Assembly: GCF_964340395.1 (NCBI RefSeq)
Contig: NC_135551.1
Location: 13,615,003-13,679,002 of the forward strand
Direction: 5' to 3'
From: Glandiceps talaboti
Lineage: Eukaryota > Hemichordata > Enteropneusta > Spengelidae
Length of the DNA: 64,000 bases
A program made the position numbers and the translations under genes. The notes beneath the pieces were generated by a model. That model was given only the letters and a program-made list of their open reading frames with translations. It searched no databases and was not told the origin of the DNA. This document shows positions 35,473 to 46,100 of this stretch, one piece after another. Every line of letters begins with the position of its first letter. Within the stretch, counting starts at the first letter, position 1.

Positions 35473-37110
35473 CTACTTGGTCAGTCCAATATAAATTCCT
35501 TCACCTTTTCCTTGCAAACTTTGGTAGTGATCACGTTCGTCCATATCAATATTTTGATCAGTTATAACATTTGCATAACCAACACTACCGTCTCGTTTCT
35601 TTTCCCTGATGTTATCATCATCTCTCCGTTGATCTATATCTTGATACTCGCGGTCATCCATCGATTTGTCTTTCAAGTCTGTGTGTCTAGATCTGCTCTC
35701 AACGGTTAGTTCGATATCGGCGTCTTCAAGGACAGGGTCCCCATCATGACCTTTACATGCCAGTTTGACATCAATACATCTGTTGTTCTGGAACACGATT
35801 ACTATAACAATAGTTATCAATATACCAACAACAATACCAGCAATAAAACAACCTACTATCACTCCATTTATGTAAGTTTGTAACTCGGCATCAGATTTAA
35901 ATCGACCGTAACAACTACAAGTATCCTGTAACGAGGTTGTTAACATGGTTGTTGGTATAAATGTGTTTTCAACTTCAGTACTCTTTGTTTTAGTTGGTCT
36001 TTTGCTCGATACAGTCAGTATTGAAGTGTCTACACTTGTTGGTATTGGCACACTAACAATTAAATGTACTGTAGCACTACTCATGCCAACACTATTCCCA
36101 ACCTGGCAGGTGACACGGTGGTCGCCATTTTCCTTAGAGTCAATGTTAGAAATATTTAATAACATATCTTTAATGACGAAATTACTGTCTGAAGAACTAG
36201 GCAACTTTTCGTCATAAAACCAACTAATGCTAGTGGCTGCTGGATTTGCCTGGTATAAACATTGAACTGTCACGGTGTCATCATATGACACAACTGTAGC
36301 AATAATGTCTGGTTCTATCGTCACTATTGGTGCATATGCCACATTAAATGGTCCAATTGTACACGTTTCTACAGTATCTGGTCCTTCATAGTGAGCAGTA
36401 CATGTAAAATATAAATCTGGAGATTCGGTTGTCTGTGGAGTCCAGTCGAACTCATAGTACCTAATATCGTTGGTTTGTGTATTCGCTGAACTAAATAATT
36501 GCGTTTGATCACTACGCTTCCAACGCACTAAGGTTGCAGTAAGTTCTGATTGACAAGATAATTTCACTCTTTCATTTGCCATCAATGTAATTGGTAATGT
36601 GACGTCATTGGTCTGAATAGTATAACCTGCACTGTCAGTTAACGAACATAGTGGGTACTGTATTATAGTTACTGTAGCTATACGTGACCGTCCACCAGGT
36701 ATGACAGTACCATTTGACCATCTCATTACACACTGATATCGACCACTATCCATTGCAGCAGTATCACGTGTTATGGTTGTAACATGTAATGAATATGTCG
36801 TATCACCATTGTGGTCAAGTATCGTGTACCTTCCAGGATCTACCAGGTCACCTTGGTTATCTCGCCAAGTATAACCGTCACTGATATATTCGTCGTTTTT
36901 TATCCATGATACTACTTGGTTCTGTTGGAGTGAATTCAGAATACAATTTAGGACAATCGATGTACGGTCAAGACTTCCGTGTGTAAACTCCACTGTCTTG
37001 TCTTCTGGTTCATTATCAAACACCGCAGACTCAGCATTCGTTCTTGAAATTAACATAATTGAAGTGAGACAAAACACAAACACACTAAATCGGATATGAA
37101 CAAGATCCAT
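35473..37110 (-). CDS. Gene D: intact ITAM-type Ig-superfamily receptor
   Basis: 545 codons from the ATG at 37110 (MDLVHIRFSVFVFCLTSIML, signal peptide). The frame is open further upstream, but the promoter element lies there, so this start is preferred. Ig1: Cys56-Cys127 with SWIK and DSGRYQC, then WSNGTVIPGGRSRIATV. Ig2: Cys186-Cys237, plus Cys155 and Cys250. Ig3: Cys284-Cys335. A short Thr-rich stem (about 355-405) leads to one helix (about 415-440) without charged residues. The tail has YQDI (Tyr489), YANV (Tyr512) and a C-terminal ITAM-like YQSLQGKGEGIYIGL (Tyr529, Tyr540; YxxL-x7-YxxL). In vertebrates ITAMs bind Syk/ZAP70-type kinases; an activating role is inferred. The motif sits in the receptor itself, so no charged adaptor partner seems needed. 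It is the only undamaged ITAM-type gene in the window. Confidence 0.88.
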   Translation of the reverse strand: MDLVHIRFSVFVFCLTSIMLISRTNAESAVFDNEPEDKTVEFTHGSLDRTSIVLNCILNSLQQNQVVSWIKNDEYISDGYTWRDNQGDLVDPGRYTILDHNGDTTYSLHVTTITRDTAAMDSGRYQCVMRWSNGTVIPGGRSRIATVTIIQYPLCSLTDSAGYTIQTNDVTLPITLMANERVKLSCQSELTATLVRWKRSDQTQLFSSANTQTNDIRYYEFDWTPQTTESPDLYFTCTAHYEGPDTVETCTIGPFNVAYAPIVTIEPDIIATVVSYDDTVTVQCLYQANPAATSISWFYDEKLPSSSDSNFVIKDMLLNISNIDSKENGDHRVTCQVGNSVGMSSATVHLIVSVPIPTSVDTSILTVSSKRPTKTKSTEVENTFIPTTMLTTSLQDTCSCYGRFKSDAELQTYINGVIVGCFIAGIVVGILITIVIVIVFQNNRCIDVKLACKGHDGDPVLEDADIELTVESRSRHTDLKDKSMDDREYQDIDQRRDDDNIREKKRDGSVGYANVITDQNIDMDERDHYQSLQGKGEGIYIGLTK

Positions 37111-37191
37111 TTCGAGAGGTTTAGCATACATGTAGTTTGTAACTATAAACAGAGAGCTGTTCATTGACCTGTCGTCCCCTAACGCGTATTT

Positions 37192-37206
37192 ACTTCCTGA
37201 TCCGGG
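37192..37206 (-). promoter_or_regulatory. Shared receptor promoter element of gene D (variant)
   Basis: The coding strand reads CCCGGATCAGGAAGT. The GATAAG core is changed to GATCAG, while the ETS-type core becomes AGGAAGT, a better fit to that consensus. It is 82 bases upstream of the start. Confidence 0.55.
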
Positions 37207-37440
37207 ATTTGCAATTCGCGCAAGTTCATACAATGACAATTCAGATAAGTTGTTTGTTTGTTACACCTTTATTTGTAGGAAAAATATTAACACGTGACAA
37301 TCTCTATGTCAAACCTTTAGAACATGAACATTGCTACGGAATACACGGGGATACTTATTATAAACACACCACTTAGTTGTTATTGATTGCATTTAAATAG
37401 CCATACCCATCTCTTCATAATGTCCCATTTAAATAACAAT

Positions 37441-37540
37441 GCAAACTGCTCGGAACTGACTTTTCCAACGAGGGTAAATATAGTAAAGGCTATCATAAGT
37501 GGTCAGGAACAGTCGGTGATGGCGCTGCAACATATGCTTC
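37441..37540 (-). promoter_or_regulatory. Conserved upstream block of gene D
   Basis: Contains cggaactgacttttccaacg and ggtcaggaacagtcggtgat followed by ggcgctgcaa. Similar blocks lie upstream of gene F (57,841-57,925) and, with no gene, at 39,288-39,385. It may be a distal control element or simply duplicated flank. Confidence 0.4.
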
Positions 37541-39287
37541 ATATATACCTAGCGTAGGTTAGGAGTGTCGTCAATTTCAAGGTAAAGTACATATATTGAC
37601 TGGCTCATAGTGAATATCTAACCACGCAGTGATAATAAATGCTTTCACAATTTTTGTCTCATGGTTCATAAAATGTTTACTTTTAACACACATATTAATA
37701 ATTTCATTTTATAAATTCAATTACCAGGAAGAGTTCAAAATAGATATTTCAGCCCAAGACACACCAAAGAATAAGATATTAATAAACAAAGATTGGGCTA
37801 CCTACAAAAACACCTGGTTAGCATGTTGCTGTTAAAGTCTACTTAGAACAATATTATCAATGTTTTGTCATGAGTATGAAACATATTGAATCTGTTTCAA
37901 TAACATCTATAAATACTTAAAACAACTTGACAATGTATAGTAAATGTTAGTCTTGATACAAGGGTCACTTAATTCAACAAGGTATCATTATAATTTAAAG
38001 TGTTGAATAACGCAAAGGATTAATGTCAGAATCTTGAACATTTGTTTATAAATGGATTACAAGACATTATATAAACTCATGATATGTATTAATATATTAT
38101 GGAAGTCTTCGTACGTATTTAATTATGCACAAAAGAACATAAATACTGTAAACCTCGACATTTTCGCTAAAGACTTATTTTCACTAATATCGCTTGAAAA
38201 CAAAAGTGCAAAAATAAGTAGTGACTGAAATGCCTTCTTGTACATGAAACAGTGTGCTAGTCTGCTAATCAGTAAAAATTGGTGTTTAAGAACTAGCTGA
38301 AGACTGTAAAATCTCAAAATTGCCTAGTAACAAAAATATATGGGTTTAAAGTGCTTTACAAATTGTAAAAAAAAAAACATTATTTGGAGTAAGTGTGACA
38401 TTCCCATAATTTGTCTACAATCGTTTTTTAACTGTAGGTATAGTTTGAAATGATTTGTTGTTGGAAGTTATGTGTAAACATTTGTCGGCGTTGGTATCCT
38501 AACAGTTAAAGTTGAAGTATGACGACCCATATGGTCATCACAACTCATACTATATGAAAAAACAAGTGAACAGATGATCTCCATTATATTCAGCATCAAG
38601 GTTAATATTGGTATATTTATCATTGTTCTTATACTTTTATTATTATTATTATAAAATATCTTTATTCAGGGTAAAACTCAATAAGCGTTACAAACAACGC
38701 AAAGCGTTGCAGGGTCGGCTTCTTTCCATTGAGGCCCTCATACTTCAAATCAACAATCACACAAAAGTCCACTTACAAATACTATAGACGGACGCTATTT
38801 CTACACACTAGTGGGGATATAACCTGTTATGTGACAATATAACTGAGGTGCAGGTATCGTGTTTAGAAAATATTCATTGACAATTTGCTGTTGTTAAAAT
38901 AAGAATGTTACACGCTTGGCCTTGTAAAATTTAATGTCCTCGTCAAACTTTACACCTTTGTCGCTCGTTAATTAAAGTATCAAGAGAAGACCATACGTTA
39001 TAGTTAATGATTGAAAACGAGTATGAATTAGGACTGCAATATTGTTACTTTGTCAACTTTTCAAAAAGTTACAGTAGTGTTGTCTTCTTGATAATATCAT
39101 CTCTTTTCTTTCATCACATGTGATTGTTTATACTGCAAGATTACTTGATACATCAATGCTATTTAAAGGCACATATTCACATATTCCCGTGGGATACACG
39201 TGGATACTAAACACACACTTTATTTGTTATCAATTGCATTTAAATAGCAATGCCAATCTCATTAATGTCCAATGTACAAAATAATAC
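37541..39287. other. Non-coding stretch; possible LINE 3' tail
   Basis: No gene. At about 38,640-38,760 the minus strand ends in gagttttaccctgaataaag followed by a (TAA)n-like tail, as LINE 3' ends often do, but without coding sequence. Confidence 0.4.
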
Positions 39288-39385
39288 AAATTGTTCGGAA
39301 CTGACCTTTCCAACGAAAGTAACTGTACTAATATTCTAAATGGTCAGGTATAGTCGATGATCGCGCTGCAATATGCTACATGCTA
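39288..39385 (-). promoter_or_regulatory. Orphan copy of the receptor upstream block
   Basis: ttcggaactgacctttccaa and ggtcaggtatagtcgatgat, followed by cgcgctgcaa, match the D block at 37,441-37,540, with further similarity in about 100 bases on the left. No promoter element or leader lies below it, so a receptor copy was probably deleted here. Confidence 0.45.
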
Positions 39386-40429
39386 CACACCTAGTGTATA
39401 TTATAGGAGTGTATTTTTTCATACCTCATATTTTTAAACGTTTGAAGTCAATGATAACTAAATAAAGTTTTTTTTGCAACTGACAGCATAAAATTTGTGA
39501 CTGTGTATGTGTGTCTGCGATTCGGAAAACTAAACCATCAATAGCACTGGAGTGATTCTTCGACATGTCATATAACATGTCTATGAAACTCTCGTCCTGA
39601 CTCATAAACCCACCACAATTTCTTCATCGTTCGAACTAACTAACTGATGTGTGTCTAGGAGTCATATAGAGGCCTGTTTGATTAAAATCTGAAAGTGGCT
39701 AGATGTCTTAATTTACCTCTATTTCCATCGTTTTAATTATACCCTTTGTTTGTTCCGGGTGATCGCCGGCTTCCCACAGTGACCCACATCAGATTGTAAT
39801 CAGATTGATATGGAGGCATATACTACATTGTGGATTGTAATTACTATCAATGGTAATTAATTTCCAAAGTGTATTAGATAGATTTCCATAGCAATTAACA
39901 AGTTTGAGAATTTGACGCTGTTGTTAGGCCATGGTATATGACACAACTGTTGTTTTCGTAACTCACGCATGTTATTTTGGGTCATATTTAGACTAGTAAA
40001 ACCCATCACAAACTAAGCAAGTTAGGCATATACCCATTTTCTACAAGCTATTTTTAGAACGTGGTCAAGCGTGGAATTGAGAGTAAAAGTGAAGTTCACC
40101 AATCACGTTACCGTTTTTAGCAGACTTATAATTCAAGTTTTTTTTCGGCAACAGTACGACAATGTGATACCGTCTGTATCTTAACCAAAATATTATTACA
40201 ATTAAATATTTATAGACAGTCATTATGGATGTTTGATTTGATTTGATTCAATAATTTTACGATGGTCACATTAAAATGTTGATATCCAAATCACTTATCG
40301 TGTAATGGGTAAACATATAAACAATTGAAATCACGTGATGAATGCTTTAGTTTTGTATGAACATTTTTTTTCGTCTTTCATTTTTTCGTCTTTCATTACG
40401 TCTTTGTACTAATGCTTGATACTTTCAGG

Positions 40430-40735
40430 TCAGAGTAGGTCAATCTCTCCCCATCTTTCATAGACGAGCTCTTTTCAGCTTTGTATAAACCTTTCACCTT
40501 CTGTCATGTATGTATTCACGGTTGAATGCGGCGATATCTCCACTAGTGCCTGTTTTGTTTGGAAGAGTGACGTCATCATAAACAGACAGTTTAGGTTTAC
40601 TTGCACTACCCATACTACTGACTTCCATCATATCATCATCTTCCCTTTTCCATACGTTTGCAATTGAGTACATGTCTTTCAACCACTCTTCTCTGTGTAT
40701 GACAGTTTCATGGCTTTCAAACAAACTTTGTTATT
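40430..40735 (-). pseudogene. Decayed ITIM-type tail downstream of gene E
   Basis: The minus strand reads HREEWLKDMYSIANVWKRED, MEVSSMGSASKPKLSVYDDV and, in another frame, MKDGERLTYSDLKV, which keeps an ITIM consensus (LTYSDL). It matches the piece downstream of gene D and the tails at 55.3 and 63.6 kb. It lies about 0.8 kb past the E stop. Frames are interrupted, so on its own it is not a working tail. An AG just before EEW is conserved between the D and E copies and could have been a splice acceptor. Confidence 0.6.
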
Positions 40736-41506
40736 ATCATGCTGAGTTGGTATGGTATATTGTATTGTTAATTCCACAATTACATAATTTGTATTGACGT
40801 TAGAATAAAATTAATTCTGTCTGCACCGATTACAACAATGACATACGTTGCAATAGATAAATTGATGATATCATTTTTATTTGTGATTTAATCGGACTAC
40901 TAATTTAATGATTTGCAGTATGATTCTAAACCACTTGATAATGCCTCGTTAATATTTTTTGTTTATATAATAACCTTTCTTAAGTTTCAGGTTAACATTT
41001 CATTGTTCGTATTAAGAGGTTATATGACTATTGATAAACAAAATGTCATAGATATTCCACGTACAGAGGAATACAAAGAAATATCCAAAACTGTGACGTG
41101 AATCAGAAAATAAAAAACACAACGTGTTTCCGATAACACTACCGATCCTAGGTTAACATAAACATTTTTTTTCATGTTGAAAATTTAAATGGTATAACGA
41201 TATACTTCTATTCCTGTGCACACCTTCGTGCCTTTGTCTCATCTGTACTTGTGGTCCCATTTTGTAAAAATTCTTTTCGAGACAGAAAGCAGTGTCTTTT
41301 TAAGACTACAACAGTACATTCTGCATATCGTGTTTTTCTACTTAACTTATAATTGTCTTCTTCATTTACCTCTTTTACACCTCATCAAGCACTAATTGTG
41401 TTTAATGTGACCTACGAGTATATTTCGTTGGCTTCGAAGTAATTAAAAAATTAAATAAAACGTAACTAAGTAATGTTATCGTTAACAAATATTTTTTTTC
41501 CCTAAT

Positions 41507-42345
41507 CTATTTGGTCAATCCAGTATAAATTCCTTCACTTTTTCCTTGCAAACTTTGGTAGTGATCACGTTCGTCCATATCAATATTTTCCCCAGCTGTA
41601 ACATTTGCATGACCTACACTTCCCTCTCGTTTCCTTTCTCGGATGTTATCATCATCACTCCGTTGAACTATATCTTGATACCGTGACTCGCGGTCATCCG
41701 GCGGTGTGTTTTTCAAGTCTCTATGTCTGCCCTCAACGGTTAGTTCAATATCGGCGTCTTCAAGGACAGAGTCCCCATCCTGACCTTTACATGCCAGTTT
41801 GACATCAACACATCGGTACTTTAGGAACATAATTACCATAGCAATGCTTACCAAAAGCAACATACCCACAACGATACCAGCAACAAAACAACCTATAATC
41901 ACTCCATTTATATATGTTTGTAACTCAGCATCAGATTTAAATCGACCACTATAACCATATCTATCAGGTAACGAGGTTGTTAATATGGTTGTTGGTACAA
42001 ACGTGTTTTCAACTTCAGTACTCCTTGTTTTAGTTGGTCTTTTGCTCGATACAGTTGGCATTCCTGAAGTTGAAATTGACACCGCTGGTGAGGAGCCTGT
42101 TGCCAAAATTGTTGTTGTATACTTATCAGTTTCACTTACATGATTTATGGTTACTGTCGGCAAGCCGGGCGATGTTTTTGGTGAGGATGTGTCAACGGAT
42201 GACGGAATTGCTATGTTTACATACAATGTCGAACTGCCTCTGCTCATGCCTGCATCATTTCGTACCAAGCAACTAACGGAATGATATCCGTTTTGTTTGT
42301 AATCCAAATTAGAAACTATTAGGATTAATTCTTGGATGGTGAAAG
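41507..42345 (-). pseudogene. Gene E, 3' part: end of Ig3, stem, helix, ITAM tail
   Basis: The open frame continues gene E from the retrotransposon junction in Ig3 (NGYHSVSCLVRND contains the last Ig cysteine) through a Ser/Thr-rich stem, a helix (GVIIGCFVAGIVVGMLLLVS) and a tail with YQDI and a C-terminal ITAM-like YQSLQGKSEGIYTGL. The tail is closely related to gene D. The left flank and the right flank of the element both carry aaag, the target duplication. Apart from the insertion I see no lesion: removing the element and one duplicated tetramer leaves 1,788 bases, a multiple of three. The gene was therefore intact until recently. Confidence 0.85.
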
Positions 42346-42906
42346 TGTCACAGATGACATATTTATATTTTCAGTAAACTTAATATTTTAACAACATCGC
42401 ATGTCCTAGTTTGACTGAAAGGTCAATAGACTGTCTCAAGGATATCGGATTCAGACCACACAGGATTCCAAGCATACTCGAATACATGAGACGACAGTCT
42501 GCATTTCATAAATATCTAGGATTCATATTGATCATTCATCAATGTTTTAAGAAAAGCGTATATGGAGTGCATTAATTATTTGGCCATTGGCCATGCGTTA
42601 TGTAAATTTAGACTTTACGGACGTCACAATAAAGTACACTGCATGGGGACTGACAGGCACTTCAGCTCAGATTTGGCAAGAGGACTTGGCTTCGCGGGAA
42701 GTCAATGAACGAGGCACTATGCTGGGTGCTTGCCTTGTTTTCCAGTGTAGATCTTTAAACACTGTGTGTAGTCTGAGCTAATTCCCTTTAAAGTTCAAGT
42801 GTGATCCTGGTACGTACATACAGAAGTTGAGTCGGATATGAGATATGAGAGTGATTCGGGCGTTATTACTTGGTCTATCAGCTGTGTGCGAAGATCAGTA
42901 GTAATA
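42346..42906 (+). repeat. 5' LTR
   Basis: Begins tgtcacagatgacatattta and ends cagtagtaata. It is matched over its full 561 bases by 49,851-50,411. The ends are TGT...ATA rather than the common TG...CA; the exact 3' boundary could move by a base or two because the following repeats contain the same gtaatattg phrase. Confidence 0.93.
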
Positions 42907-43030
42907 TTGATGGAGATCCGGGGCTTGAACAACAGAAAGTAATATTGGTGGCGATCCGGGGCTTGAACAACAGTAGTAATATTGATGGAGATCAGGGGCT
43001 TGAAGAACCATTTGTGTGTATAATGAATCA
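42907..43030 (+). other. Candidate primer-binding region, three tandem copies
   Basis: Four bases after the LTR comes tggagatccggggcttgaac, a possible TGG-starting primer site. The ~38-base unit holding it (gtaatattgatggagatccg type) occurs three times, starting at 42,901, 42,939 and 42,976, with variants tggcgatccg and tggagatcag. I could not match it to a particular tRNA. Confidence 0.45.
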
Positions 43031-43125
43031 AGTTTGAACCTTACGAAGACTTACCGAAACCTGATAAGAAGACAACACGTAACGCCATTGGGTGAGTAAC
43101 AAAAAAATACTACATCAAATGTAAA

Positions 43126-46100
43126 ATGGATGAACTGAATCAACAAAACGAACATGGACATGAGTTTGCTGATGTTATTAATGATCTGCGTCAAAGGATA
43201 AATACAATAGATGTTGTTTCCGACATAGTTCCTCCAAAATACAGTGGGAATGACAGTCCTGATTTATGGCTTCCCAAATTTAATGCATATGTTGCATTCA
43301 AAGGATACAATGACAGACAACGCAGAAATTTGTTTGGTTTATTTATGAAAGGCAATGCCGAACTTTGGTTTGCGACTTTACATGATGATATCCTAGAGAA
43401 CTGGAATGACTTAGTGGAGGCATTTTTGCTACAATTTCATCATGGCAAACCTAGATGGAAACTTGACAATGAATTAGACTCTCTACGTCAACAGCATGGT
43501 GAATCTGTACAGGAATATGCTATTCGTGTGAAACACATGTGTCATCAATGCCAACGGAATCAAGATGAATTATTAAGTCGATTTATTCAAGGATTATGTC
43601 CCTCGATTATGAAGTTTACTGTGACAAACAATCCGGTTGACTTTGAACAGGCATGTGCCTTTGCCAGAAGATTTGAAATTATTGACAGTTTGTCTGACAC
43701 TAATGGAAATACCAAGGATTTCAAGAAGACAGTACAGAACAACTGTGACAGTAGTAAAGACAGTGTGACCTCCGAGGATAAACATTTGACCTCTGTGAAC
43801 TCTGTGGACAACATACAATACGGACAGACAGTTGAACAGCTGCAACAGACATTGATTAGTCAACAGGTGCAGCCGCAACGTTCATTAACTCAATGGGATG
43901 AACGGGAATTCCTGAATGACAAAGTAAGCGAGGAATACATTCCTCACAATTATTTTCAATCTGACTCTAACTTTCAGCCATTTTATCCAAACCAGTTTGA
44001 ATGTCCAAGCTGTGACGGACAACAACACCACAATTGTAATAACAGAAATCGTTTTAGTCGATCATCTTCTAAACATTTAAGACGAAAATGTTATAACTGT
44101 CAGAAGCATGGTCATATTGCTAGTAAGTGTCGACAAAAGCGACCATTTCATACTTCTAACTCTACTGTAAAGCATGCAGGAGGTATCAAGGTAAATACAT
44201 CCAGCATGCTAAATAAACCTTCTTTAAGTAATATGGAAATTGATGACTTTAAAGTTTCAAATAATAACATGATAAATGTTGACATATACAACCACAAAAT
44301 TCCAGCACTGATTGACACAGGTGCAACAAATTCAGTTATTTGTACTACTTTGTTGAAAAAGATACCTAAATTAAATCGTTTACGAATTTCGAAATCACAA
44401 CATCGATCTATAAATTTACCTTCCGGTCATCAATTGCCAATTATTGGAACTATTGTAATTCCAGTCAGATTTGGGAACCGTTGTATCAATATGCCAGTCC
44501 ATATAATTAGAAATTTACACAAGAATCTAATTATAGGGATGGACTTTTTGACTAAACACAAAGCTGTTGTGGACATAGCCAGTCGAAAATTGTCACTGCG
44601 ATCAGCATTATTAATGCGCGCAAATGAGAAATGTTTGATACCTGCTAATTCAGAATGCATTATAACTGCGCGACTTAGGAAAAATTATCCTAATGGTGTT
44701 TTAGGTATAACACCGAATATAAGTTCATTAAGTCATTTAGGTTTGGCTACAGCAAGAGTGTTAACCAAAACACACAACAATTTGGTTTCTGTTAGAATAG
44801 TCAACACAAATGACAAAGACATAATTCTCAGAAGGAATACTCGTTTGGGGTCATTTTCACCACTACCAAATGACACTGAACTATACCATTTTGACAGTGA
44901 CCTACATACCAGAGACCGGACAGCTGTTAACACCACAACTACACAAGGACAAGACGAATTCTTTTCACAATTTAATCTCAATGAGGATGACTTGACAGAC
45001 CAACAACTACATGACCTTCGCTCAATTCTTTGGAAGCACAGGGATGCCTTTGTAGATAAATCTGGTAGATTAGGGTACTGTGATTTGATCAAACATCGAA
45101 TTGAGTTGGAACCTAATGCTAGACCAGTATCTAGACCACCATATCGTGTTTCACCAGAGAAAAGAAATGAAATTAGACGACAATTAGATAATTTGCTAGA
45201 TCAAGGAATAATTAAACCCTCCACATCACCATATTCGTCACCATTACTACTCGTTAAGAAACCTTCAGGGGCGGGGTGGCGCTTAGTTGTTGATTATAGA
45301 GAATTGAACAAACAAACAGTACCGATAGTATTTCCGTTGCCAGGGGTAACAGATGCAATCGATATGGTGGGAAGTCAGGCTCCAAAATACTTTACTACAT
45401 TAGATATGACAAGCGGATTTTGGCAATTGGCTATAAATGACAAAGATTCGTACAAAACCGCGTTTGTTAGTCTTGATGGGAAATTTGAATGGAAGACTTT
45501 ACCACAGGGATTACGCAATAGTAGCTGTTCGTTTCAGCAAACAATGCAGTTTCTGTTCCGAAAAATGCTGTGGGAAAACTTAGTAATATATGTGGATGAT
45601 TTAATTTTGTTCAGCAAAACATTTAGTGATCACCTAGATCACCTGGAAATGGTCCTCACACGTTTGCGTTCAGCTAATCTCAAACTTGGTCCAAAGAAAT
45701 GTCATTTTGCCAAACGAGAAGTTAAATTTCTAGGACATATCTTAAATGAGAATGGTATTGCAACTGACCCAAATAAAATACAAGCCGTCAAAACCTTTCC
45801 AGTCCCGAAAAATGTGAAACAGTTAAAGTCCTTTTTAGGCTTAGCCGGCTTCTATCGTAAGTTCATAAAGGATTTTTCCAAGATTGCGGGCCCATTATAT
45901 GATCTATTCAAAAAGGACAAAAAGTTCGTCTGGGATGATAAATGTCAACAGGCATTTGATACATTGAAACATGCACTGGTCAATGCTCCGCTATTAGGTT
46001 ATCCACGATATGGACAGCCATTTATCCTTTATACCGATGCATCTGCGTATAGTGTTGGCTATGTTTTAGCACAAAACCAGGACAATGTAGAACATCCAAT

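Noticed and set aside
42587-42781. 64-codon frame repeated identically at 50,092-50,286
   Set aside because: It lies inside the two LTRs; the identity reflects LTR duplication, not a conserved gene.
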